Shown: positions 1 to 5,741 of the stretch, one piece after another
How positions within the stretch are numbered: position 1 is the stretch's first letter
Layout: each line of letters begins with the position of its first letter
Origin: an uncultured Stomatobaculum sp.
GTDB taxonomy: Bacteria > Bacillota > Clostridia > Lachnospirales > Lachnospiraceae
Reading direction: 5' to 3'
DNA length: 10,762 nucleotides
NCBI GenBank assembly: GCA_938010625.1
Contig: CALLVJ010000363.1
Span: 1-10,762 of the forward strand
Program-made: the position numbers and the translations under genes
Notes under the pieces: generated by a model
The model's input: only the letters and a program-made list of their open reading frames with translations
Database searches by the model: none
Told to the model about the DNA's origin: nothing

Positions 1-1
1 C

Positions 2-94
2 GCAAACAGCGCGAGACCGGGCTTTTATCTGTCGCACGCGATCATCGTGTCTGCTGTAAAAAAGGAAAAGGCGGACAAAGCGCTTTATATATAA
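2..94 (+). CDS. 3' end of an unidentified protein gene (partial)
   Basis: An open frame enters from the left edge and gives about 30 residues, including FYLSHAIIVSAVKKEKADKA, before a TAA at 92-94. The residue mix is protein-like, and the frame stops just before the hairpin at 101-163. This fits a gene converging on lexA. The fragment is too short to name a family, and I do not recognise it. The other two forward frames give less protein-like peptides. Confidence 0.5.
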   Translation, partial: ANSARPGFYLSHAIIVSAVKKEKADKALYI

Positions 95-100
95 ATATAA

Positions 101-163
101 AATATGCTCCTCATAAGATAGACATCGGAAATATCCAAAAATCTATCCTATGAGGAGCATATT
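101..163. terminator. Long hairpin between convergent genes, probable two-way terminator
   Basis: AATATGCTCCTCATA (101-115) pairs perfectly with 149-163. After one A-C mismatch, six more pairs (117-122 with 142-147) extend the stem, leaving a 19-base loop. It lies between the partial gene ending at 94 and the lexA stop at 172. The flank at 83-100 is A/T-rich (alternating T and A in the lexA direction) rather than a pure T run, so termination is inferred from stem and position. Confidence 0.65.
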
Positions 164-171
164 CATGTCTC

Positions 172-786
172 TCACAGATTCCTGTAGAGCGCAACCACCT
201 TGCCGAGTACGGTGACATCTTTGACGATAATCGGCTCCATGGCGTCATTTTCCGGCTGCAGGCGATAGTGGCCATTTTCCTTATAGAAGCGCTTGACTGT
301 CGCACCATCCTCGATGAGCGCCACAATGATTTCGCCATTTTGCGCTGTGGACTGGCGCGCGACAATGACCAGATCCCCGTCCAAAATGCCCACCTTGACC
401 ATCGAATTTCCCTGAACTTTCAGCATAAAGGTCTCCTGGTTCGGAAGATTTTCGGCGGGAATGGGAAAGTAATCGCTGATATTCTGCTCTGCAAAAATGG
501 GGACGCCTGCGGCGACACGCCCCAGAATCGGCACATTGACAACCTCACGGCGCGACAAATTAAAAGATTCATCCACAATCTCAATTGTGCGGGGCTTTGC
601 CGGATCGCGGCGAATATAGCCCGCCTCTTCCAGGGCGCCGAGATGTGCATGTACCGAAGAAGTTGAGCGAAGCTTCACAGCACTGCAGATTTCTCGCACA
701 GATGGCGGATATCCCTTCTGCAAAATACAATCCTTGATAAATTCAAGAATTTCCCTCTGTTTCTCTGATATGGTATCGCGGCTCAT
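172..786 (-). CDS. lexA: LexA, SOS-response transcriptional repressor and self-cleaving protease
   Basis: A 204-residue protein of normal LexA length. The N-terminal winged helix-turn-helix covers about residues 1-70, with YPPSVREIC and STSSVHAHL as recognition region. The C-terminal S24 peptidase-type domain follows. The self-cleavage site is Ala93-Gly94 in GRVAAGVP, the catalytic serine is Ser128 in QGNSMV, and the lysine is Lys165 in ATVKRF. LexA represses DNA-damage genes; RecA filaments on single-stranded DNA trigger its autocleavage. The start is ATG at 786-784 with GGAGG seven bases upstream. The gene is divergent from the yneA-like gene, and its own promoter overlaps LexA-type boxes, which implies autoregulation. 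Gly-Asn-Ser-Met-Val is a mild variant of the more usual (G)(D/N)SM(I). Confidence 0.97.
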   Translation of the reverse strand: MSRDTISEKQREILEFIKDCILQKGYPPSVREICSAVKLRSTSSVHAHLGALEEAGYIRRDPAKPRTIEIVDESFNLSRREVVNVPILGRVAAGVPIFAEQNISDYFPIPAENLPNQETFMLKVQGNSMVKVGILDGDLVIVARQSTAQNGEIIVALIEDGATVKRFYKENGHYRLQPENDAMEPIIVKDVTVLGKVVALYRNL

Positions 787-822
787 AGCTTTTCCTCCGG
801 AACTTCCAGCATTCTCGTTAAA

Positions 823-851
823 AGTGTATCACGAAGGACTCCAAAAAGCAA
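823..851 (-). promoter_or_regulatory. lexA promoter
   Basis: Read on the minus strand: -35 TTGCTT (851-846), 17-base spacer, -10 TACACT (828-823), about 37 bases upstream of the lexA start codon. The -35 element overlaps the SOS-like box at 849-862, as expected for a self-repressed lexA. Predicted from sequence only. Confidence 0.6.
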
Positions 852-876
852 ACGATTGTTCGCGAAATTTTGTTCG
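849..876. promoter_or_regulatory. Two abutting LexA (SOS) box-like sites
   Basis: CAAACGATTGTTCG (849-862) and CGAAATTTTGTTCG (863-876) each match the Firmicute LexA operator CGAAC-N4-GTTCG with one mismatch in the GAAC half. They lie end to end, 14 bp apart centre to centre, next to the lexA -35 element. The consensus is established for Bacillus and Clostridia; occupancy here is inferred. Confidence 0.6.
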
Positions 877-885
877 CTTTTCTGC

Positions 886-914
886 TTGCCGAACCTGCGT
901 TCGTGTGCTAAGAT
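886..914 (+). promoter_or_regulatory. Promoter of the yneA-like gene
   Basis: -35 TTGCCG (886-891), 17-base spacer, -10 TAAGAT (909-914) with an extended -10 TG at 906-907. The predicted transcription start is near 920, leaving a leader of about 36 bases before the ATG at 956. The perfect SOS box lies inside this promoter. Confidence 0.7.
890..903. promoter_or_regulatory. LexA (SOS) box, perfect consensus
   Basis: CGAACCTGCGTTCG is a perfect CGAAC-N4-GTTCG operator. It starts inside the -35 hexamer and fills most of the spacer of the yneA-like promoter, so bound LexA would block RNA polymerase there. Confidence 0.85.
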
Positions 915-915
915 A

Positions 916-929
916 CAAACAGATGTTCA
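916..929. promoter_or_regulatory. Fourth LexA box-like site, at the yneA start of transcription
   Basis: CAAACAGATGTTCA has core AAAC-N4-GTTC, one mismatch from GAAC-N4-GTTC. Its start is 26 bases from that of the perfect box, directly downstream of the -10. It is weaker than the 890-903 site and may be a secondary operator. Confidence 0.4.
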
Positions 930-955
930 AGAACAAAGTTTCGAGGGAGGATGCC

Positions 956-1315
956 ATGTATAAAAACTATGGTCGTCGCATTATGCGCCCGCACAGGCAC
1001 AACAAACGCGGTCTGCTCGGCTTTTTACTGCTTCTTTTCTTTCTGCTTGCCTTTTTCGCCGGTCGCGCCTCGGTGGCACGCGCTGGCGAGCTCCCGGATC
1101 ACAGCGAGGCCTATCGCTACCGCGCTGTCAAAATTCAGGTGGGAGATGAGCTCACTGATTTTGCCGCTCTCTATAACCAAGGATTGTATCGCTCCGATGA
1201 GGCTTATCTGAAAGAGCTGTGTCGCGTCAATCATATTGACCGGAACACCCGCCTGTATCCAGGCTGTTTCCTGACCATACTAGAGGCAGTGGAAGAGGAG
1301 ACTGCGACCGAGTAG
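956..1315 (+). CDS. yneA: YneA-like SOS cell-division suppressor, membrane-anchored with LysM-like domain
   Basis: A 119-residue protein with a basic N-terminus (KNYGRRIMRPHRHNKRG), one hydrophobic segment at about 19-36 (LLGFLLLLFFLLAFFAG) and an extracellular part. Residues 55-109 look like a LysM fold: VKIQVGDELTDFAALYN, then YLKELCRVN and LYPGCFLTI. In Bacillus the gene divergent from lexA, yneA, encodes a small anchored LysM protein that delays septation during SOS. The matching position, size, topology and operators make the same role likely; that role is inferred. The ATG at 956 is chosen because GAGGGAGG (943-950) sits five bases upstream; an in-frame ATG at 923 lacks such a site. The tail is acidic (EAVEEETATE). 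The stop is only 16 bases from that of the convergent recombinase gene. Confidence 0.8.
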   Translation: MYKNYGRRIMRPHRHNKRGLLGFLLLLFFLLAFFAGRASVARAGELPDHSEAYRYRAVKIQVGDELTDFAALYNQGLYRSDEAYLKELCRVNHIDRNTRLYPGCFLTILEAVEEETATE

Positions 1316-1353
1316 GTGCAGCTTTCTCCCCTTAGCTCTCCTCGCGCAGTCTC
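1298..1353. terminator. Hairpin spanning both convergent stop codons, possible terminator
   Basis: GAGACTGCG (1298-1306) pairs with 1345-1353. After a two-base bulge, CGAG (1309-1312) pairs with CTCG (1341-1344), closing a 28-base loop that holds both stop codons. There is no T tract on either side, so this may only be a stabilising or weakly terminating structure. No better terminator is visible in the 16-base gap. Confidence 0.3.
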
Positions 1354-2405
1354 ACCTTATTCCGCGCGCTGCGCCGATGATCTTCCTGAATCGCCGCATA
1401 GTGCTTTTTCGTCGTATTGACATCGCTGTGTCCCAGGACGTCGGCGACCAGATAGATATCTCCGGTTTCGCGATACAGCGTGGTGCCATAGGTACTGCGC
1501 AGTTTGTGCGGTGTGATGTGCTTGAGGGGCGCTGCCGCGAGCGCATACTTTTTGACCAGTTTTTCAATGCTCCGCACAGAGAGGCGTTTTTGCTGCAAAG
1601 ACAGGAAAAGCGCCTGTTCCTGAAATTCTTCCGTCAGCAGCGCTTCCCGTTCCTCCATATAGTTGAGAAGTGCCTCCTCAACTTCATCTCCAAAATAGAC
1701 AATCTGTTCTTTTCCGCCTTTCCTGTGAACACGGATGCCGTCATTTTTGAAATCCACATCATTGAGATTCAGTCCCACACATTCAGAGACACGAATGCCT
1801 GTGCCAAGCAGAAGAGTAATCAACGCCAAATCCCGAAGCTTGGTCTTCTCATGATAGCGACGCTGACGTTCGCTCAGCTTTTCCCCGGACTCAATCTGAT
1901 CCAGCAATTCTGCAATTTCATCGACATCGAGACGGATAATCTCTTTTTCATGCAGTTTTGGCAGGAGTACGCGATCCGCCGGATTGCTCTCAATCATCTC
2001 TTTCTGATAGAGATATTTATAGAAGCTCCGCAGCGAGGAGAGCTTTCGCTTGATGCCAGTTTCCTGGTTCAGCATTCCCTCCCCTTGTTCTGTGGGTCTA
2101 TATTTCAAATATTCCATATATTCCTCGAGATCCGTCGCGCGCAGCTTTTCGAGGAGTGAAAGTGGGATTTCCTTTGCAGCGCCACAGCGAGCCGCAAGCG
2201 GATTTTCGTTCATTAGATATTGAAAAAATACGCGCAGGTCATAGGCATAGGCAATGCGTGTTCGGGATTGTGTTCTGGGTTCAATGCCGCGCAGATACGT
2301 TCTGCAGTAATCCGGAAGCTCCGCAAGCAATTCTCGGAGATGCAGAATATTCGCGCGATCTAGCTCTGCAAAATAGTTGTTGTTTTTTTGTGTCAAATCA
2401 GCCAT
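1332..2405 (-). CDS. Tyrosine recombinase, XerS-like
   Basis: A 357-residue site-specific recombinase. The N-terminal SAM-like core-binding domain spans about residues 30-140 and the catalytic domain about 155-345. The active-site set is complete: Arg205 (GTGIRVSE), Lys229 (HRKGGKEQ), His300 and Arg303 (HKLRST), His326 (LGHSDVNTT) and the nucleophile Tyr336 (KKHYAAI). Length and motif context (RYHEKTKLRDLALI, VHRKGGK) resemble streptococcal XerS (about 356 residues), which resolves chromosome dimers alone, more than XerC/XerD (about 300). An integrase of a degraded element is possible, but no element genes surround it. The start is ATG at 2405-2403 with GGAGG eight bases upstream. A 34-bp inverted repeat overlapping its promoter could be its target or operator. 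Confidence 0.88.
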   Translation of the reverse strand: MADLTQKNNNYFAELDRANILHLRELLAELPDYCRTYLRGIEPRTQSRTRIAYAYDLRVFFQYLMNENPLAARCGAAKEIPLSLLEKLRATDLEEYMEYLKYRPTEQGEGMLNQETGIKRKLSSLRSFYKYLYQKEMIESNPADRVLLPKLHEKEIIRLDVDEIAELLDQIESGEKLSERQRRYHEKTKLRDLALITLLLGTGIRVSECVGLNLNDVDFKNDGIRVHRKGGKEQIVYFGDEVEEALLNYMEEREALLTEEFQEQALFLSLQQKRLSVRSIEKLVKKYALAAAPLKHITPHKLRSTYGTTLYRETGDIYLVADVLGHSDVNTTKKHYAAIQEDHRRSARNKVRLREES

Positions 2406-2446
2406 GAGAAAAACCTCCGAAAAGCCTGAAAAACCCTTACCGGAAC

Positions 2447-2475
2447 AGTATACGACATAACTATTCGTTAAACAA
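2447..2475 (-). promoter_or_regulatory. Promoter of the recombinase gene
   Basis: Read on the minus strand: -35 TTGTTT (2475-2470), 17-base spacer, -10 TATACT (2452-2447), about 40 bases upstream of the start codon. The -35 lies inside the inverted repeat at 2459-2492. Confidence 0.6.
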
Positions 2476-2492
2476 GCATTTCGCGAATAGTT
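2459..2492. repeat. 34-bp lox/dif-like imperfect inverted repeat
   Basis: Arms AACTATTCGTTAA (2459-2471) and TTCGCGAATAGTT (2480-2492) match at 11 of 13 positions as inverted copies, with the outer nine pairs perfect. They flank an 8-base spacer (ACAAGCAT). This is the layout of a tyrosine-recombinase core site. It sits 54 bp upstream of the recombinase start and overlaps its -35 element. In streptococci the XerS target difSL also lies next to xerS. It could equally be an operator. It is a poor terminator because no T tract follows on the minus strand. Confidence 0.5.
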
Positions 2493-2529
2493 TTTGGAAT
2501 TTACCTGTCATGCTTTTTCTGGCCAGCGC

Positions 2530-3594
2530 TTAGTACCCCAGCTCTTTGATCAGCGCGGGCACGGTGGTCATGCTCTTCATTCTGCCTACATTCTCGCCGG
2601 TAAAAAAGAGTCCTGTGTCCAGATTGCCTCTGACTGCCTCAATCAAGGCATGGGTAATGCAAAACGGTACCTGAGCGGGATTGCATTTCTTAATACAATG
2701 AGAACAATGCACCGGCGGAATGCGGCCCGCCAAGCCAAGACGTTTTAGCAAGGGCGTTTGAATCGCCCGCCCCGGCATACCAACCGGGCTGTGGATGATC
2801 GAGATGTCCTCCCGGCTTGCACCGAGCAGTACATCTTTATAGGCCTGTGAGGCATCGCACTCTTCGGTTGCAATAAAACGCGTTGCCATCTGCACACCAG
2901 CTGCGCCTTGTTCTGTGAGTTCCTGGATATCCGCCTGGTTCCAGATGCCACCGGCGCAAAAGACCGGAATATTGCGTTTTGCCGCCTCGACAAAGGGACG
3001 GATATTCTCCAGCACATCCTTTAGGAGTGCCGCGAGCGAGGGAGTCTTACCAGCGAGCAATTCATCTTCTTTGAATCCAAGATGACCACCGGCCTTGGCG
3101 CCTTCCACGACGATGAAATCCGGAAAGCGATGGTACTTTTTCATCCAGGACTGCAAAATCAGCTTAGCTGCGCGCCCCCCCGATACAATGGGCGCAATCA
3201 GCGCACTGCCTTCTGGCACAAGTTCCGGCAACTGCAATGGCAAACCGGCACCCGAAATTACGGCGTCAATGCCCGAAGCCACAGCTGTCCGGATGGCCGC
3301 GGCAAATTGCTGTGTGGCGACCATTGCATTGATGGCGAGCAGACCTCGTCCACCTGAGATATCCCGCGCGTCCGAAATTTCCTGTTTCAATGCGCGTAAG
3401 TTTGCCTCTTCCGGATTCTTATAAAAATCGGTCTCCCGATAGCCGCAATCCGCTGTGCTGATACAACCCATGGCGCCGCAGGCTGCCACACTGCCAGCGA
3501 GATGCTCAAGGGAAACTCCGACACCCATGCCACCCTGAATCAGCGGAATTTCCAATTCCCTATGATTGACAGACAAGCGAAGTTCTTCCGACAT
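2530..3594 (-). CDS. Nitronate monooxygenase / FabK-family FMN-dependent TIM-barrel protein
   Basis: A 354-residue protein of the 2-nitropropane dioxygenase/nitronate monooxygenase family, which binds FMN and oxidises alkyl nitronates; relatives include the enoyl-ACP reductase FabK. Visible motifs are the N-terminal IPLIQGGMGVGVS, the conserved His171 in EGAKAGGHLGF (catalytic-base position), AGGIW and AAGVQMATRFIATEE (phosphate-binding end of the barrel) and HSPVGMPGRA. A Cys cluster near the C-terminus (Cys297, 300, 304, 312; CSHCIKKC...FC) may bind metal or an Fe-S cluster. The start at 3594 is preferred over an in-frame ATG ten codons upstream because AGGAGG (3606-3601) lies six bases before it. 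The substrate cannot be read from sequence; no fatty-acid genes adjoin it. It is monocistronic, with its own promoter. Confidence 0.85.
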   Translation of the reverse strand: MSEELRLSVNHRELEIPLIQGGMGVGVSLEHLAGSVAACGAMGCISTADCGYRETDFYKNPEEANLRALKQEISDARDISGGRGLLAINAMVATQQFAAAIRTAVASGIDAVISGAGLPLQLPELVPEGSALIAPIVSGGRAAKLILQSWMKKYHRFPDFIVVEGAKAGGHLGFKEDELLAGKTPSLAALLKDVLENIRPFVEAAKRNIPVFCAGGIWNQADIQELTEQGAAGVQMATRFIATEECDASQAYKDVLLGASREDISIIHSPVGMPGRAIQTPLLKRLGLAGRIPPVHCSHCIKKCNPAQVPFCITHALIEAVRGNLDTGLFFTGENVGRMKSMTTVPALIKELGY

Positions 3595-3615
3595 GGCTGA
3601 CCTCCTCAACAAAGT

Positions 3616-3625
3616 TTTGATCAAA
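3616..3625. promoter_or_regulatory. Palindrome in the leader of the nitronate monooxygenase gene
   Basis: TTTGATCAAA is a perfect 10-base palindrome 22 bases upstream of the start codon, in a longer A/T-rich stretch that repeats TTTGAT. It loosely recalls FabT-type sites (TTTGAT...ATCAAA), but the spacing differs, so no regulator is assigned. Confidence 0.2.
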
Positions 3626-3631
3626 TCAAAA

Positions 3632-3651
3632 TTCCAGCAGCTCTGCTGGAA
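3632..3651. promoter_or_regulatory. 20-bp operator-like inverted repeat just after the promoter
   Basis: TTCCAGCAG (3632-3640) and CTGCTGGAA (3643-3651) are perfect inverted copies with a two-base gap. The site covers about +2 to +21 of the predicted transcript of the nitronate monooxygenase gene. Such symmetry with so short a gap suits a dimeric repressor better than an RNA loop. Confidence 0.45.
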
Positions 3652-3659
3652 CTGTTTCC

Positions 3660-3688
3660 ATCCTACGTCATTTTTATGGTCAGGTCAA
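3660..3688 (-). promoter_or_regulatory. Promoter of the nitronate monooxygenase gene
   Basis: Read on the minus strand: -35 TTGACC (3688-3683), 17-base spacer, -10 TAGGAT (3665-3660). The leader is about 59 bases. A second short inverted repeat, CTAGT (3689-3693) and ACTAG (3701-3705), abuts the -35 on its upstream side. Confidence 0.6.
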
Positions 3689-3745
3689 CTAGTATTTAAG
3701 ACTAGATTATGCGATCCTATATTCCTGCATCGTCAGGCTTTGCAT

Positions 3746-3779
3746 ATAAAAACAGCGAGACAGCTATGACTGTCTCGCT
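3746..3779 (-). terminator. Rho-independent terminator of the kinase-LCP operon
   Basis: AGCGAGACAG and CTGTCTCGCT (3754-3763, 3770-3779) form a perfect 10-bp stem with a 6-base loop. On the minus strand it is followed by G then TTTTTATAT. It lies 36 bases past the LCP stop codon. Confidence 0.88.
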
Positions 3780-3815
3780 TAATAAATCTGATTTTGAGGT
3801 CTTCCACCGCCCTCT

Positions 3816-5741
3816 TTAGTTTGCCGGCAGACCTGCGCCAGGGCCTACAACCTCGGTCTCTGCACTGGTTGTCGCACTGTGTCTGTTCTCCTGAATACCT
3901 GATCCCGGACCTCGTTCCGTCCCACTGTTCTCATCGGAATCTGTACGATTTTTCTCGTCATCCTGCTGCCTGCGGCCATCCGGCTGCACACGGCCACTAT
4001 GACTGTCTGTTGTTTCAGCGGACGCACTGGTCGCACTCTCACTGTGGTGCTTCTTGCGGCTCTCTGTCTCCATCTCTGTCGTGGCTACCTCGCTGGAAGA
4101 TTCTGCCGTGCTGGTCTCGGTCGCTGCACTCTCGACCGCATTGCTGCTCTGCTTGCGACTCTTCTTCTCCTCGCCCGTGGTCTCGGCCTCCCTATGTTTC
4201 TTTGTCTTTTCTCTCACCGCCCCAGTATTGCCAACAGCGCCCGGTTTATCCGTCTGGATATCAATCTTCTCGCCCTTGCCTTTCATACCAGTTTGCTTGA
4301 CAATATAAGCACTCACTTCCTTTACAGAAGCGCTCGGCTGATAATTTTCCTGTTGATACAGAAACTGATGCAAGCTTACCACATTGCTCTCCAGCGTAAC
4401 CGGTACCACACAGTCTTTTTTCTCAACCCAGGCAGTGTCGCGCTCAAATGGGAAGCCGGAGCTCTCCGCAATGTGATACTTTTTGATATCCTTTGCATAG
4501 GCGAGGAGGTCATCGACACCCATACTGGTCTTGGTCTCCGGCAATACGGAAGTCACGAGCTCAATGCGCTTTGCGGTATCGGCAGCGCGGATTTTATCCA
4601 TCAAAAGCGACACCACCTTGCGCTGACGCTCCGTGCGATTGTAATCGCTGTCCATGAGCCTGAGCCTCGCATAGGCAACTGCCTGCACACCATCCAGATG
4701 ATTTACTCCCGCATGCTGCAGCTGTACCGAGCCAATGCCTGTGGACTTCACTGTCTCTGTAATGAAAGAATTAATATATTTGAATTCTGCAGGTGTGATC
4801 TCAATGTCCACACCGCCCATGATATTCACAGCGTCAACCACGGCCTTCCAGTTGAAGGTCACATAGTCATCCGGCTGAATATCAAGATTGTAGCGCATCA
4901 TCCAGAGCGACTGCTCTGGACCGCCCTTGAAATAGGCCTCGTTGAACTTATGATGCTTTCCACTTTTGTCAATCTGCATAAAAGTATCCCGGAAAATGCT
5001 GCAGATGCGGATATCTCCTGTCTCTTTGTTGAGAGATATCAGCATATTAACATCGGAGAGTGCGCCTTGGCCGAGATTTCCATTCCGGGAATCCACGCCA
5101 AAAACTGCGACCGTATAGTAGCCGGTCTCATGCGTCTTTTGTCCGAGCAACAGTGTTTTTCCGCCCCAGATCACCAGAAAGACACAGAGAAGTGCAATGA
5201 ACGCCAGGAAGGGACTTTTGCGCCTGCGACGCGCCGTTGCCGCCCGGGCATCCTTCGGCTGTCGTCTCGGTCGGCGTGCAGCTGTCTTGGCCATCCCTTC
5301 CTCCCCACCGCGCTCTTCGCGCCGCGCTTCTTTTGCCCTGTCGGACAGTCCTTCGGGTGTCTCTTCTGGCTCCGCTTCGGCGTGCACCTCTGCTGTCTCA
5401 GGCGCTTCCCGCAGCTTTTGTTCAGCCTCTCGTCTGCGGTCTGCTGCCTCCTGCCTGCGCATATTTTCAAGAACCCGCCGTATACTGCGCTTTGCCTGTT
5501 CGTCAGCAGTCAGCTGCGACTTTGGCGCAGCACTCTCCGCCTCCCTGGCGATGGATTCTCTGGCTGCTGGTTCTCTTGTTACTTCTGGTTTCTGTTGTTT
5601 TGCTGGCTCTCTGTGAACAGGAAGAGACGCGGCGTCTTCCACCGCGTCTTTCTTTTCCGTTCTATGTTGGTTTCGAAGCGATTTGAGACGAGCGAGCTCT
5701 TTCAGATATTGCTCGCGCTCTGTCTTGTCATCTGCTGCCAT
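3816..5741 (-). CDS. LytR-CpsA-Psr (LCP) family cell-wall polymer ligase with long charged and Ser/Thr-rich extensions
   Basis: A 641-residue membrane protein. Residues 1-175 are cytoplasmic and strongly charged, rich in Glu, Arg, Lys and Ala (likely coiled coil), ending in a basic patch (ARRRRKS). One membrane segment follows at about 176-193 (PFLAFIALLCVFLVIW). The extracellular LCP domain runs about 207-390, with Asp217 (VFGVDSRNG), Arg251 (SIFRDTF), and the Arg cluster ARLRLMDSDYNRTERQRK around 358-374, which binds the polyprenyl-pyrophosphate substrate in known LCP enzymes. These enzymes attach teichoic-acid- or capsule-like polymers to peptidoglycan. A low-complexity Ser/Thr/Glu/Lys tail covers about 505-641. 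The family is usually 300-500 residues, so both ends are long. The ATG lies inside the 3' end of the upstream kinase-like gene (14-bp overlap), suggesting translational coupling. Confidence 0.9.
   Translation of the reverse strand: MAADDKTEREQYLKELARLKSLRNQHRTEKKDAVEDAASLPVHREPAKQQKPEVTREPAARESIAREAESAAPKSQLTADEQAKRSIRRVLENMRRQEAADRRREAEQKLREAPETAEVHAEAEPEETPEGLSDRAKEARREERGGEEGMAKTAARRPRRQPKDARAATARRRRKSPFLAFIALLCVFLVIWGGKTLLLGQKTHETGYYTVAVFGVDSRNGNLGQGALSDVNMLISLNKETGDIRICSIFRDTFMQIDKSGKHHKFNEAYFKGGPEQSLWMMRYNLDIQPDDYVTFNWKAVVDAVNIMGGVDIEITPAEFKYINSFITETVKSTGIGSVQLQHAGVNHLDGVQAVAYARLRLMDSDYNRTERQRKVVSLLMDKIRAADTAKRIELVTSVLPETKTSMGVDDLLAYAKDIKKYHIAESSGFPFERDTAWVEKKDCVVPVTLESNVVSLHQFLYQQENYQPSASVKEVSAYIVKQTGMKGKGEKIDIQTDKPGAVGNTGAVREKTKKHREAETTGEEKKSRKQSSNAVESAATETSTAESSSEVATTEMETESRKKHHSESATSASAETTDSHSGRVQPDGRRQQDDEKNRTDSDENSGTERGPGSGIQENRHSATTSAETEVVGPGAGLPAN

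Noticed and set aside
101..163. Hairpin considered as a small inverted-repeat transposable element
   Set aside because: No target-site duplication is seen and no second copy occurs in the window. Its position between convergent gene ends explains it as a terminator.
1377..2159. A 260-codon plus-strand open frame antisense to the recombinase gene
   Set aside because: No motif or fitting start region, and the opposite strand has a complete tyrosine-recombinase active site.
1332..2492. Recombinase plus inverted repeat considered as an integrated mobile element
   Set aside because: No excisionase, phage, conjugation or tRNA gene is nearby, and no second repeat copy marks an element boundary.
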